Shown here: positions 35,974-48,830 of the stretch, one piece after another | Layout: every line of letters begins with the position of its first letter | Numbering within the stretch: the first letter of the stretch is position 1 | DNA from: Mesodorylaimus sp. YZB2_4 | Lineage: Eukaryota; Nematoda; Enoplea; Dorylaimida; Dorylaimidae | Direction: 5' to 3' | DNA: 64,000 nt | Assembly: GCA_030248295.1 (NCBI GenBank) | Contig: JASANH010001563.1 | Coordinates: forward strand, 806,001 to 870,000 | Notes under the pieces: generated by a model | Told to the model about the DNA's origin: nothing | Database searches by the model: none | What the model saw: the letters and a program-made list of their open reading frames with translations, nothing else | Program-made: the position numbers and the translations under genes

Positions 35974-38174
35974 ATGAGTAATGATGCCGCCTCCCGAGAA
36001 CCGAAAGTTCAAGAATTCAAGCTTGAGGAAGATCAAGAACTTAGGTAAGGCGTTCGGTAAATGCAAACTGGTGTCTTTGTCGTTTGCTATTTGCGTCCTC
36101 CATAAAACTGTGTTTGATACGTATCATTTTCTTCCCGTTACCATTTAATATTTTGTCCGACAAAAAAATCATTCTCACGTAGGCTACCAAACGTAGGCCA
36201 GTGTACGCCTAGGTCAGCAGACCTGTGAAGAGATGAATGTGGGAGCTTGCCCCTTCTATAAGTCAAGGCCATAAGTCTAAAATATGATGTCAAATGATCC
36301 TACAATGTATATTGGCTATCTTATGTGCCCATGGACCTACGTAGCTGAGAGATCCTTGATTGTGTTTTAGCAGTTCCTTCCAATACACTCTATAAACCCT
36401 GTTTTAGATTCGACGTTTCATCAGGCGAAGCTATCGTCGAGCTAGTTGACGGTACGGCAGAAGTGTTCGGAAGCGAATTAGTACAGCACAAGCGATACCC
36501 ATTTCAAGCTGGCACCCGAGTCGGTGTCTTCACTTGGCATGGATGTACGGTGGAACTGATCGGCGAAACGGAAGGCGCTTACGTGGCCAAACGGACGCCC
36601 ATGGTCGTTTATTTGAATACGCACGCGGCATTGGAACAAATGCGACACAAGGCCGAAAAAGATGGAACTCGAGGGCCAAGGATCATGATCACAGGTACAG
36701 TCACTTGGTTAGCGTCAATGGGGGGGGGGGGGGGGGGGGGAGGGTGCCAAAACATATTAAAACCTTCCTGCCTCAGCGCACGATCTGAAGATCTTTATTT
36801 TGCGAAGCTTTTCCTCCTGCTTTCAGACGGGTTTTTATTTCTCTTACGGTTCCTCTTTCCTTTTTTAACTTTCGTTCACTTTTAGGCCCAACCGACGTCG
36901 GAAAAAGTACCTATTGTCGTATTCTTTGTAATTACGCTCTACGGTTAGGTCGTTGCGTCACGTTCGTGGACTTGGATGTTGGTCAAGGGTCGATCTCGGT
37001 TCCCGGCACAATCGGAGCTTTGTATTTGGAGCGTGCAGCCGATCCAGTGGACGGTTTTGATAAGACCACGCCGCTGGTTTACAACTTCGGTGGACTGTCG
37101 CCCAGTCACAACGTTCCACTCTACGACGCCTTGGTCGCGAAGATGGCCGAAGTGTTAAATGGAAGATGCAGTCTAAACAACACTGCTAATGTCGGTGGTA
37201 TTATTATCAATACATGCGGTTGGATCAAAGGAAGTGGTTACACCTGTTTGGTCAATGCGGCTGCAGCATTTGAGGTGAGCTGGGAGTTGGGTTTGCGTGC
37301 AACTCATCATGCTTACTCTCATTTTGTACCACTCTGCTTCCTTCGTGGCAGTCTGAAATGCATTTGTCAGGGGTCACCTATGCGTAAATAAGCCGACCAT
37401 TTCAAGAAGGGGTAGCCGTCGAGGCAAATAAAAAAGTCACTTGAAGATTTTTTAAAATTTTAGATTTTCTGAATTTAGTCTTAAGACGCTGCCCTAATCT
37501 CATGTTGCATGGGATTGACTGCTAGTAGGCAAGGCGTGGGAAGGTGGCGCACTCCGGACTGGTTGATCCGCCGTCCTCGGTCACTGGGAGGAAGACTCCG
37601 CAGCTTGTCTTTACAATCATGAGCCAATGCATTATAGGTTGACGTCATTATCGTCCTTGACCATGAAGGGCTGTGCAACGAATTGAGTCGCGATCTGCCT
37701 GGTCATGTCAAGATCGTGCTTCAAGAGAAATCGGGTGGTGTTGAAGAACGTAGCCGTCAGTTGCGCGTCAACTTACGTCGTGAAAGAATCCGCCAGTATT
37801 TTTATGGAACACCTAAACAGCAATATTTTCCGCACTCATTTCAAATCCGTTTCGACGAATTCCAAGTGCACAAGATCGGCGTACCTCGATTGCCCGACTC
37901 GTGCTTACCTTTGGGCATGCCGCAGGAGGACACGAGTATGAAACTCGTACAAGTACCTCCCAGTCGAGACTTGCTGCATCATCTCTTAGCGCTTAGTCTG
38001 TGCGAGTCGCCCGACGAAGATTTGGTGAAGACGAATGTGGCTGGCTTCGTGGTCGTTAGCGAGGTCAATACGGAGCGACAAACCATGACCATCCTTTGTC
38101 CACAACCGAATCCGTTGCCTCGAAAGATGTTCTTGTTGAGCGACATCACGTTTGAGGATGTTCATTTAGGATAG
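35974..38174 (+). CDS. CLP1: CLP1 polyribonucleotide 5'-hydroxyl kinase
   Basis: Four exons (35974-36044, 36408-36694, 36886-37274, 37638-38174) give 427 residues; human CLP1 has 425. The N-terminal beta domain carries VFTWHGC, and the kinase core has Walker [10 protein letters not shown] at the start of exon 3, DLDVGQGS and the [11 protein letters not shown] block. The C-terminal domain includes [16 protein letters not shown] and [10 protein letters not shown]-like [16 protein letters not shown]. It phosphorylates RNA 5' ends, acts with the tRNA splicing endonuclease, and is part of pre-mRNA cleavage factor II in the nucleus. Intron 2 holds a run of 21 G. Neighbours on the same strand lie 495 bases upstream and 378 bases downstream. 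Confidence 0.95.
36720..36740 (+). repeat. Poly-G run of 21 bases
   Basis: Uninterrupted G tract inside CLP1 intron 2, followed by AGGG. It could form a G-quadruplex on the transcript or could be a homopolymer length error. Confidence 0.8.
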
Positions 38175-38551
38175 GATCGCTGAGTAGGGGGTCATGCGTA
38201 CTTTGTAATTTATCTTATTGTAAGACACAATTGAATAGAACTTTCGGTTGGAGAACCCTGGATGAACTTTCTGTTTTATGTGCTTGTCAACTCGACAAAT
38301 TATGTCGTTCAGTTGATAAAGTTCGAAAAACGTAAATATGAAATAGCGACTTGAAAAACTTGAGTGATCAGTATAGTCAGGGTCTAACTGACCTGTGACC
38401 ACACCCTCACAAAGACCTTCCTAGAGGTGTAAAGCTCGTCCTGTTCTGTCCTCCCTTTCTACTGTAAAGATTTCCAGTTCCCCTTGTCTTCCGTCGCGAG
38501 CAGTCGTGCGCACGTTTCGTTTCGTTTTCAACAGTCGCTGAAGCGTGTTCG

Positions 38552-39673
38552 ATGGAATCGTTGGCAGTCAAATTGGAACCTGTAGGAGTGGTGGGCGATA
38601 GTCAGTGTGGGAAAGTCAACGTCAACTTCGATCAGAACATTCAGCTGACGGTGGCCGAAAAGATGATGCTCGAGTATTTGCTGAAGAAGGAAAGAGATGG
38701 TCGTCAAAAAATGGAATCTAGTCTGCAAAAAGAAAACGCTCGAACTGAGAGCTTGAGAAGGTGAGCTGATGGGTGGTGTTGATGGATGAGAAATGCTGTG
38801 GTCCCTCCTGATCGGATCAGCATACCAAATAAAGGCCACTGTTCGAGTCCCGTCTTTCTTTTTAGCTATCATTTCACCAAGCCCCCCAAACAGCCTGGCA
38901 ACATCGCCAGCCAAAATGTGCGCGAGCAGCGCGTGAACCGTTCCGTCGTCAATGCCATGAAAGAATTGGAGGAACTGACGGATCAACAACTGACGAAACT
39001 GCTGCGCGAATTCGCCTCCCAAGAAACAGGCGAAGCAGCCGACTTCTTGGCCTGGTACATGGCTCGCTCCAAGTTCGGCGGACCCTCGTCGATGAAATCC
39101 TTGCCCAGTCGTCCGACGGAGCAGTCAGAATGTCCGATCAACGGTCAACGATCAGTCGGGACCATCAGGCCGAAAGGGTTCAAGGGTATGTCGACCAGCA
39201 ATCAAGTAACCCAACAGGCGTCATCGAAGCCGCGTCCAATGACTCACGCCGACCGTATCGCTTTCCCATCCATGCAAAGTCCTGACAACGATCAGCCAGC
39301 GTCTGCCGCCCCACATGTCGATGCTGGCGATCACGCGTCGGATGAAACGAACTCGATCACCGATGTCCACGACCAAGACCAGATCGATGAAAAGATGCAG
39401 TGGACAAAGTCGGAGCGAAGGGCGTGGAATCGTGCCATGAAGAAAAAGGAGGATGAGGAAGATGGCGGAGATCTGTGGGATGGCGATTCCGACGCTGAGG
39501 AGATGCGCAAGGGTCCTAGGCTTGCGCTCTGGGATCCCGATCAACCTCGTCCTTTGCCCCAACGTTTTCGCCGCCTTGAATCAGTCGTGCCCCTTGCCAA
39601 TCCAGAAGGAGCTTCGACGAGCAAAGGCGATGTCAGAGGCAAGAAGATGGGACAACTCAAAAAAGGAATGTGA
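38552..39673 (+). CDS. Unidentified coiled-coil/acidic protein
   Basis: Two exons (38552-38760 and 38866-39673) give 338 residues; the split codon AG|C agrees. Residues 30-70 form a likely coiled coil (EKMMLEYLLKKERDGRQKMESS). A second helical region follows (VVNAMKELEELTDQQLTKLLREF), then a long polar stretch, an acidic patch (EDEEDGGDLWDGDSDAEE) and a basic tail ending KKMGQLKKGM. There is no signal or membrane segment, and nothing I can assign to a family. A TTTTCAACAG acceptor-like site lies 18 bases before the ATG with no donor evident upstream, as for trans-spliced nematode messages. The long uninterrupted second frame and clean splice join make it a convincing gene. Confidence 0.65.
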
Positions 39674-41051
39674 TCATGGTCTAATGTGATGTAGTACTCT
39701 TCTCGATTGGTACTAGAATTCAAGCTTTTTGCATACTCCGCCTTTCTAGTCTGTGTAGAATTATGCAGCTTGTGCCTTGTCTAAAATACTGATCCTCTTC
39801 GAATTCGTGCCTGGCCAGCTCATCGATAGATAGAGAACTGTACACCATGGACTCGATAACCTACTCTGACCACTCTCAATCCGTAGCAAGTTACTAACAC
39901 CCCCGAAAGGCTCATGATCAGACATGATACGCACTCCCAGAAGTGGCTAGTGTCTAACAAGAGCGTAGTAGGTGTCCACTCACGCACAAGCCTGGCACAG
40001 TACGTTTCAACCCTTGGGCATTAGGCGCATAGCTACTCGAACTTGGGTATTTTCAGAAAGAGGGCTGGTGCAAAAAGGTGTGCTCTGCCAGTGTCTATTG
40101 AGTGTTGACTAGGCCTGCTGTGCAAATATTTGGTAGCGAGTGGTTTGATTTTTCGATTCGAGCAGGCTTTTTTGGTCACGCAACTGCTCGGGGCTCGGTA
40201 CGACGGAATCCTGGTGAACATGACGACGCTAGTGCGAGGGCATTCCGTCTACTGCTCATGCCGTCCGCTTTGGGAAACAGGACGTGGCCTGGGTAGTAAA
40301 CACTCTGGTCAGGACGAGATGTCCGCTCGTGGGGTGGTCAGCTTGTAGCGTTCTGGTAAGCTAGTTGGCGGAGGGGGTCGGCTGGATGGAGAGGATTGTC
40401 ACAAATGGTCTGTAAGGACAAACGAATGGACTGACGATGAGAAGTGCAGGTGCCTGATATTAGGCAAGGATGTGGGAGAAAACGTGGGAATTTAAGTGTG
40501 GACCCGAAATCCAGGAAGCAGTTAATGAACCAAATTTGTCACCTACGAGCTGTTAGCGCAGATTTGTTGTTTGCGTTTGTGCCGTGGACTTGTAATCAGC
40601 CACATCGGAGGCGCATCGAAGCTTCAAACTAGCCACAACTCCAAATCTGACTGTGTGCCCCATTTATGTGCAATTTTTTAGCGAAGTGTGCAAAACTGGC
40701 GTGGAACTTGGGTGCGTTGGTTCAACAACTATTTGCAGGCTAGCAAAATATAAGGCGCTAATCATGTGCATTAAATTGGCTGCAACGGGAGCCCCGCGAG
40801 ATATGCACTTCCTCACAGTATTTGCTCATAGCTAAGTATACAGCCTAAAAAGGTGTCCGTGCCGAGCGACTTTGGAATAGTCTCAGTTTCAAATCATTCT
40901 ACGACTCTATGCGAAGGTGGATGAATGACCATTTACGGTCAGCGCGTGTCACTACTCCACCATGGGCGAGTACGCGAGCTGTCTCCACCGTGTTCGGCGT
41001 TGCCCAATGCCTCAGTTCCCTTTTAGGCCATAACCCGACTGCGGACACAGA
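39674..41051. other. Intergenic, no gene recognised
   Basis: Several frames of 60-80 codons overlap on both strands, none with splice support. Nothing else to report. Confidence 0.4.
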
Positions 41052-42260
41052 ATGCACGAGCAGAAGAATGCATTCGAGACCAGTCTACATCGACGACGTA
41101 GTACGTCCTCGTTCGAGTTCTATTCATCATCCTGCAATTCACGAGCACTTAGACGATTACAAAAAGTGACTGACCGGCTATGCGTCGCCTCGTCGACTCC
41201 ACCCACTCGTTTCTATGTTCCTGCCACAACAACACAATCCACCACTTCCACAACCACTCCGCCCGAACAGCGCCGGCAACCCGCTTTGTGCGTTTCCGAT
41301 ACGGCCAGCATCGACGCCGTACCAGATACCATATCGGCTATGGATATGGCAAAGAAGTTGGGGAAGTTCCTGAACAGGCGGTCGGCTATTTCTGGCTCGA
41401 GATTACAAAACGAAGAATTCAGGCAATGCCGAGGCAGTTGTGCCACAACATGCTGCGATTGGTGTTTGCGGGAACGAAGGGAGATGGCAGAGGAAGCAGA
41501 GAGGATGGAAAAGAAGATGAAGAAGCTTCTGAGGAGTATGAATTCCGATAAATGGTAAGTTGGAATAGAAGTTGGTGAGAGTGCAGGAGGGTTAGTTGCG
41601 TCGAGATAGATATAATCGGGTGATTGTGGCTAGATGAAAGAGTGACGGAGCGGGATTGGGGAGTTCGTAGACGGGGAGTAGAACGCCACATCTTGAGTTC
41701 CCATTCCAAGGTTATCTACCTTAAGTTTTATGTCCTAAAGCATGTTCATGTGAGGTGCACTGCACATCTGTTGATATTGATCTGATCTGAATGGCACTAT
41801 GCTGTCTGATCTTGAATCCAAGTCTCCCATAAGAAAACGATGGTCGTCTGCGTGATCTGCTCTCTGCAGATTAGGTGATGCTGCTTATCATTCGGCACGT
41901 GATCTATAACGTCGAGTTCATATTTGCCTTGCCTTTGACCCAAACATTCAGAGATTTCCATCGTCAAAGCAGAGTGTTCTGTTTTTCATCAACAAGCCCA
42001 GCCTTCATTCTATTTTCAGGTGTTCAAGTAAATCTCAAGATCGCCGGTCGTACGCGGCCATTATGACTCTGCTCCTAAGTCAATACAGCCCAGAGTCTAC
42101 TGACACCAGTCAGGAGCAAGGAGTATCGTCTGACTCGAAAATAACATCTTGTATTCATGATCATGTTGACCAGTGCCGAGTGGGCTTGGATTGGCGAGGC
42201 GTCGGAGAAGAGGTGAGTAAACATGGTGGTGAGGAGTGGGAACGAAAAAAGTGCGATTGA
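41052..42260 (+). CDS. Unidentified Ser/Thr-rich protein, tentative
   Basis: A long frame from ATG 41052 ends at a strong donor (AAATG|GTAAGT, near 41555). It joins in phase through TTTTCAG at 42019 to an exon that runs to a stop at 42258-42260, or to a further donor (GAAGAG|GTGAGT) near 42211. The first part is Ser/Thr/Arg rich with a TTTQSTTSTTTPP stretch. A cysteine cluster, CRGSCATTCCDWC, and a charged helix (EMAEEAERMEKKMKKLL) follow. Two other frames are also open here, so the coding frame is a judgement. No family recognised. Confidence 0.4.
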
Positions 42261-43364
42261 GGTGGTCGGTGGAAGGTGATGGAATTACGGAGTGTATTGG
42301 TACAACGAGCAACGGCTGTGGTCGTAGGTCGCACTGTATTCTCTAGCCTTGAGGAATGCATACGAGTGTGCAGGTCTAACCTACGCAGCAGAGCTACTGT
42401 ATGTATGAACATAGTTATAAAAGCCAGCGGCAGTCAGTCAGCAGGTCTAATAATAATCCACACGCTGCAACTACAGTATAGAAAACTTGTACAGTACGTT
42501 GGGGCTCATTAGTGGCACTAACAATAAGACGACAGGTCTCCCACGATCCGCTACTCTAGTTCTAGAAAACTAGTACCGCTAAAACCCAAGTTACATTTCG
42601 GCATGCCACTCTGTTCATAAACAAGCCTAATCCGAATTCGCAAGGCCGCGCGTGACTGTTTGGCAAGTAGAGCAAAGTGCACTTTGGGGAAAAGGAGAAA
42701 AAAATTCTTTGGATAAGACGAACGAATGAAGGGACTGGTTTGATGGGCAATAATTGCTGGTTCATGTGAGGTGAATAAGAGTGCATTCACGAGTAAGTCT
42801 AAAACTAGGACCAAAAAGGGGGGGGAAATGCAACCAGGCCCAGATTCTGGCCGCAACAATGCAGGGGGAAGTGGCCTGTGGCAGGATGGGCAGAGCTCAA
42901 CTACTACCCGTATATGAAGTGCTTGGTGCAGACCATTGGGCCTACGTACGCCCTATGTACAGTACGGCATTTTTCTGTGGCATGAAACACATTTCCCGGG
43001 TTACATTTTTGTCTGGCAAGATGGCAGCAAAAACATTATACGTTCACAGCCGTGCCAAAAATCAGCCCCCTGCGTCTCTGTCTCGTCGGATATAAATCTT
43101 CACCTAATCGTAAGTGCCGAAGTGCCTCTCTCGAAGCCAAAGGCCAAAAGATTCTGCATTATAAGCATAGGCTATGGCTTTCGGATAGTGGCTTCCAGCA
43201 GATGATGTCATAGAAAATGCAGCAGGGAACAGGGAGATGGTCACAGCACGCGCTGGCCTGAAAATGATAGACTAGCAAATACTACCTCATTTTAGCGAGC
43301 GTCCACCCAGCGCTTAGGCAGTTGCGACAAACCACAAGCATCCTCGGAGCCAACGGTCAAGACT
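42261..43364. other. Intergenic or 3' exons not resolved
   Basis: No recognisable coding sequence; it may contain downstream exons of the previous gene. Confidence 0.35.
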
Positions 43365-44239
43365 ATGGTTCGTGTCTTCTCGTGTACAATCATCCGATCG
43401 AATCAAAGCCAAGTATTTGGCTTGGAATTCGAAAAAGACACAACGAGAATCACACGGGTATTGGATGAATCGCCAGCAGATTTGGTGGATTTGAAGCCCG
43501 GTGATAAAATTATTGCGATCGATGGCACACGAGTGGAAGAAAGTAGCAACTTTGAGGCTTTGTTGGAGTCATTATTGGAGGTGAAGCTTGTGGTGGAACG
43601 CGTGGAAGGCAGTGTGGAGGTGGAGGTAAGTGAAGATGCGATGATCAAGAGAAAGCTGGGCGCATGCAGTCGGATGCTTCCAACAAAGAGTGCTGCTAGC
43701 GTTCGAGTTAGCCATGTGCTGGTCATGGTGGGTTCTGGACCACAAGGGGATCAAAAACCCAAAATTCAGTACGCTTCAAAAGCACACACCGGAAGTGCTA
43801 GTATGTAGTTCTGGCTTTATTCTCCTAGCGCCTACCCGTCTTCCTATCTCCTCTTTATCTCCCATACCCCAACAGATAAATATGGCCTAGAAAATGCGCG
43901 ACCAAAACTTGATCCATAAGAAGACAGCCGAACAAGGAAACAACCTGAGGTGTGTGAGGCCGTGTAACTTTAATGACCCGCTCATTTAAGGAAATAAAAG
44001 ACACTGATTCCGCATCTGAGGTCGACGAGAGTGCATCCAAAAGCAAGAAACGCCCAGACTTGTCTACCATTCGTTGCCGTGACCCGTGGACTGATGACAG
44101 CGACTTGGAGAAATGGCTCGATCGCACTCGAAAGCATCCTCGGGGAACAATAATGGATCGATTCCCCGAAGCCCGCGCCTTTATCAGGTTGATGGGCAGA
44201 TCGACGTACAGCGATGAGTTCCGTGACTGTAACCTCTGA
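43365..44239 (+). CDS. Small PDZ-domain protein
   Basis: Exon 1 (43365-43625, 87 codons) is essentially one PDZ domain. It has the carboxylate-binding loop VFGLEF, the RVLDESPADLVDLKPGDKI segment and the AIDGTRVEESS turn, followed by a final LKLVVER-like strand (VKLVVERVEG). Exon 2 (about 43991-44239, after TTTAAG) adds 82 codons in phase 0: a Ser/Asp/Lys-rich stretch and a region with DLEKWLDRTRKHPRGTIMDRF. PDZ domains bind C-terminal peptides of membrane proteins, so a scaffold role is likely. The exon 2 acceptor is not ideal and another exon could intervene. Confidence 0.65.
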
Positions 44240-45069
44240 TGCTGTCCTTCCCTTGTGCTCGTCATGTGTACAAATGAGAAGGCCCAACAAAGACTAGTGT
44301 TCTCGACGAAGTAAAGTTAATCACACTCTGTGTGCACTCTAGCGATCAAACTAGAATCTGAGTACACTGCATCGCATATCAGTAAAAAACTGCAACTGCA
44401 ACTTTCGCCTCGCTCGACGAAATTACCTCGGATCAGAGGGCGTCAACAAAGTAGTTTGATATGCATTGTAGATGTACTATTCAGGTGTACATTTGTTGAC
44501 GACCAGTGTACATAGTCCCCACAAGTTCTCGATGGCCAGGGAGTAATATTTGTTAGACTCAAAAAACAAATTGATAAAGTTGAGGAGACGCAATTTTTTG
44601 CATGTTTGTATTCATTATGCTTGTGGATTTCTAGCTCTGTCTTCCACAGCCTCATGCTTCTCCTCGAGAATATTTTGAGGTAGCCTTTGAGAGCGAGTCA
44701 CGTTAAAACCATTGAAAGAACGTTTGCGTATCCAGAGCCAGCTGAATGCTCAGGTCCATTTAGAATGCCGCACCCCGCACTCTTTGTTGGCTCTTTCAGA
44801 CCGCATTATAATGAGACATCAAAGAAAGCAAGGAAGAATGTTTAGCATGTCAGTCGCAGAACCAATCCCTACGCTCACGTGCGGTACGCATACACATGAT
44901 TACTTTAGATGCCAGGGCACATTGTGTGAGGAATCGAGACGCACAAGGCTTCGCTTGTTGTGATAAATCAAATTATCTACTCCCGATTTGAAGTCAGTGA
45001 AAAACATCTGGGCTAAGTTGTTCACATGCATTATTTCCCCACCTCGAACTTAAATCCCCCGTGATAACA
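44240..45069. other. Intergenic, no gene recognised
   Basis: Short frames only. Confidence 0.4.
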
Positions 45070-45180
45070 GTTTGATTTGTATGGCCCTTGTGGTCGAGTT
45101 GGTAAGATTTTCGACTCGCATACCGGGTGCCCCAGGTTCGAAACCTGGAGGCCCCGAGTCTTTATCAAGAAAAAGTACGC
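45070..45180 (+). repeat. tRNA-like SINE head
   Basis: TGGTCGAGTTGG (A-box-like) and CCAGGTTCGAAACCTGG (perfect 5-bp T-arm with B box) are spaced as in a tRNA. The expected acceptor stem does not pair (5' GGCCCTT against 3' AGGCCCC), so I call it tRNA-derived and not a gene. Confidence 0.55.
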
Positions 45181-45900
45181 GAATAAATACTGAAGCTGAA
45201 ACGTGGAGTTGGCCGGTGGTGGAATGTTCTGAATGCACGAGTCTCGGTAAGACGGGTTCCTGACGGCGCATATGCGACGCTCATACTTGCAGTGACGTGT
45301 TAGCAGTGGACTGAAGCTACCATCCATCCCCAGTGACGCTCGATCGCAGCCACTCGATCCCTGGGCCGTACGAGATCCCGCATCCTCCCCTGAGCGGGAT
45401 CGACGATGAGGACATTGCACACCTCGAATCCTGACATGCCCACTACCAGTGCGGCTGGCCGTTCCTAGAACCCACCAGCAACACTGGATATGGCAGGGCC
45501 CGGGTAAGCTGAGTGGGAGACCGTATCGCCAGGCGTGAGGGCGGCCCAGCGGGTCCATGATGGAAGAGAGGAGTCCCATCGTTTTATCCAGCGAGCAGAC
45601 AGAAACGCTGACGACGACAGTGTATTTGTAGAGATTGTATTTATGCATCCTGGGAGGGAATGTTTTGGAGGTGTAACCAGCGCACCCAGGTGGCGGGGGA
45701 TAGTCGAGACAGAAGTCTCTGGGCAAAAAATCCCCGACTGGAGGTAGGCAAGTCTCGCGGCTGTGCTGTACCTGACCAAGAAACATCAACTGAAGAGGCT
45801 GACGTCCAAGCCAGGGGAGCGTATCGATTACTCCCAACCGCCAGGGATGCCGGTTACAGAGGTCTCTTCAAGAGCCGCGTGGGAGCGTTAGGGGTTTTGA
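45181..45900. repeat. Probable decayed transposable-element sequence
   Basis: GC-rich block with an open minus-strand frame of 268 codons that has repeat-like composition and no domain. It follows directly on the tRNA-like unit. The assignment is by texture only. Confidence 0.3.
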
Positions 45901-46560
45901 AAATTTTTGCTCCTGCACATTGTACCATACGAATTCGCATAGAATTAATCGATTGTGATACTAAGTTCAAGTGGTAAGTCAACATACATAATATAGGTGG
46001 ATGAGTCCACACGCGATCAGGCAGGGATCCATTAGTTACTTGAGTGGTGGGCGCCCCGCACGCTATTTCTACTTTCAATGGAGCCAATCCGCGTGATCAA
46101 GAGATCTTATCACACCGCCATGCAACTTTTCCAGTGGTAAGACAAAGCAGAGCCTTGCCTCTGCGCCCCAGCTGCAGAGACCTCAATCTGCAAGTAGTAT
46201 GCTGTCGCTGCTAATTGAAGCATAATGTATGAAACACTAGAAACTCGAAACCCAGACCTACATCCTATTCGAATCTACATTCTATTTCTTGCAAGCAAGC
46301 CACATCACACCACATTACATCATTATGCATACTCACAGCGGGCTCACTTTCGGTAAAGCGTATCTCAGTATCACCCGTACATAGCATACAATGCATGTTT
46401 TTGGCAGATGTGTAGTAAAATCTAATACGTAGTAAAACTTTCAACATCAAAATGTGAAAAAATGGCTTGTGCGTGTGTACTAAAAAAGTGCAATCAAATA
46501 AATATGAATTATGGTCGAGGAAGCTGCCAGATTCATTAACTATTGAGATTTTATGATGAT
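45901..46560. other. Intergenic, downstream of the galectin
   Basis: AT-rich; probably includes the galectin 3' untranslated region on the minus strand. Confidence 0.4.
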
Positions 46561-48741
46561 TCAGTCGAAAGCGATCGATTGCAACTGCAAGTCACCGGAC
46601 ACTCCCAGTCCATCGATCTGTTCTGGCGGAACACGATTACGAAACGCGCTGTGATGCTCTCCGTTCACGTAAACCTGAAACAGAAATATCCTGCTGATAT
46701 CAATGATGAATCGAGGTTGGGTCTGGTCCAGAAATTGGATACCAGTTTTGGGGGTTTGTGAATAAGTTCCTAGAGTAAGCGCGCCCGAACCCAAAACAAA
46801 CACCATGCATGCAAAATCCAACCATTATCTCCCTCACCATTCTATCAGCCCCACCAAATTTAGCCGTTAGTCTTACCTGCATCGCATCGCCTTCGCTATG
46901 AATGACCATATCAAATTGCTTATTTTTGGAAAACGGCATCGTTCCCTCTCGTTCTTCTTCGCCCCAAACACCGCCCACGCGATTGTTGCGTACGACCACC
47001 TAGAGTACAAAGAGGACTCAATCACACAAGGCACTCTCGACCAAGACCAACTGACCTTATCGCTCACACGTGCACCGAAATGGAATGCGATGTTGTCACC
47101 ATTGTACAAATTAACCTCGAACTTCTTAGCATCCTTTTCCAACAAACCAGTCAGGAATAGTTTCTTGCCAGCAATGAAGTTGCCAGGGAATCCACCACGG
47201 TAGGGGATTGACTAAAAAATAAAAAGATCCTAGTCTTGCTTGCTACAAAGGCGTTACTTTGTCCCATTTATAAAATTAGAGGACGCGTGCAAAACAGGGC
47301 ACATGATTCCTTTTAACATCTTCCTCCAAGAACCAGCTGAATTACCCATAAAACTTTAAATTACTACAATTAGAACAAACCAATCAACCACTGTGTACTC
47401 ACGTAGTAATTTCCTTCCCAGGCCAATGCCTGCAAACGAACATTGCCCGAAATGAACACGTGCGTCAAGATGCTTAGCGGCAAGCGATGATGGAAGTCAG
47501 CCAGCTTCTTATGTTCCAAAAATATCTGCAAAAATGGATATGTACACTACGTCCAAACTCACCACCCATTTTTTACGCCCCCCCGCGCCCCCCCCCAAAC
47601 CCTTTAAAACCCCCCCCCTTTCTAAACCTCCTCCGGAAAAAAAAATGGGAACAAAATAGAGAAAAGAAAAAAAAAAAAAACGCCCCCCCCACACCCCCAC
47701 ACAAAAACCCATGAAGTCGGCATCGGCAGATATTCCAAACCTCTTTCAACAAATCACAAAAACAAACACACTTCAAAAACCAAAAAAAATTTTAAACTTA
47801 AAACAAAAAATAAAAAACAAAAAAAACAATGTAGCTAGCACTGGTCTCTTCTCTGTGTCCCTTGGGACAGAGGAAGCACAATAGTTTGGGGATGGTGTGG
47901 TCCGAATTACGTAACGCTACTGAAATTATTTTCGGATCAGGATCGGGATCCAGGCTCGAGGCCTGACTGGTCAATGCTGGGAGACCGCCTGGGTCACACT
48001 GGGATAAATGGGTCAGATATTGTAGAATGACAAGATTCCTTACCTCGAAGCGGTCATCGTGGGCTCGAACGCGCAAATCGAATGGTTGCCCGGCGTGAAT
48101 CCCTGCACCTCCGTGACGTTCCTCTTTCTTCCATCCACCATTCTCGAACGAATTCAAAACGATAGCTTTCTCTTTTTCGCGCCAGCTTATATGTAAACCA
48201 ATATCGTCACCGTGGTAATTTTGTACTTGCGGACCGGCCGTCAGGTTTACATCGAAACTGCAAGAGGCAATTTTTTATCTTTTAGGAAAACTTTGGTCTA
48301 AAAACTGTTTCAAAAAGCCCAGAACTCAATTTTTTTAGTTTCTACATGTTAAAAACTTGCCTCAAAAAGAAACAAAACCCTTTCGCCTACAATCAATCTT
48401 ACTTGGGCGAATTAGCCACACCGCGAATCACCAATGACTGTCCTGGTTGGATAACGTTGTCCAACTTCGCCAAATATGGTACTCGCTGAAAAAAACGAAA
48501 ATCGATAAGACAACTGTTAGTGGATTTTACAGAAAACTTTGGAGTCGAATGAAGCGGGAAAAGCTTTTTAACTTGTCGTGAGCCAGAAAACCTGTGAGCG
48601 AAAACTTTTTTCGCGGTTTTAAAGCATTTCATTTCGAAAAAACATGGATAAACTGACAAAACCTCATTTTACAAAATACTGTAGTAGTTCAAACTGAAAA
48701 AATCATCGAAATTTTCTTACCAAGAAATGTTGCGTACTCAT
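46561..48741 (-). CDS. Tandem-repeat galectin, two CRDs (nematode LEC type)
   Basis: Seven minus-strand exons (48741-48721, 48485-48403, 48257-48044, 47525-47403, 47211-47056, 46999-46877, 46674-46561) give 277 residues with phase agreement. CRD1 runs from VPYLAKL to LAWEGNYY, CRD2 from IPYRGGF to LQSIAFD. Sugar-contact positions are present in both: LHISWR with VLNSF and WKKEER in CRD1, and FHFGAR with VVRNN and WGEEEREG in CRD2. Intron positions repeat between the two CRDs, as expected for an old internal duplication. Galectins bind beta-galactosides; nematode members act in the epidermis and as released proteins. No signal peptide is seen, typical of the family. A TATA-like stretch lies about 80 bases upstream. 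Intron 3 contains a corrupted-looking A/C homopolymer tract. Confidence 0.92.
47565..47830. repeat. Low-complexity A/C tract in galectin intron 3
   Basis: Runs of C (up to about 9) and A (up to about 14) with little else. Unlike ordinary microsatellite texture, it looks like unpolished consensus. Confidence 0.7.
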
Positions 48742-48819
48742 TTTCGAATCGAAAATCCGAGATTCCGTCGATAAACCTTTTCCCAAGCGTTCCTTTTCCT
48801 TTTGGCCTGGGAGAGCTCT

Positions 48820-48830
48820 AATATATATAT
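48820..48830 (-). promoter_or_regulatory. TATA-like element of the galectin gene
   Basis: Alternating AT run ending TTA on the minus strand, about 80-90 bases upstream of the galectin ATG. Confidence 0.4.

Noticed and set aside
36463-36885. A shorter CLP1-region protein reading through the poly-G run
   Set aside because: This is only the unspliced continuation of exon 2 into intron 2; splicing at 36695 restores the Walker A motif.
45070-45180. A functional tRNA gene
   Set aside because: A and B boxes and the T-arm are good, but the 7-bp acceptor stem does not pair and no clean anticodon arm forms.
45031-45837. A 268-codon minus-strand protein gene
   Set aside because: It overlaps the tRNA-like repeat, has repeat-like composition, no domain and no splice context.
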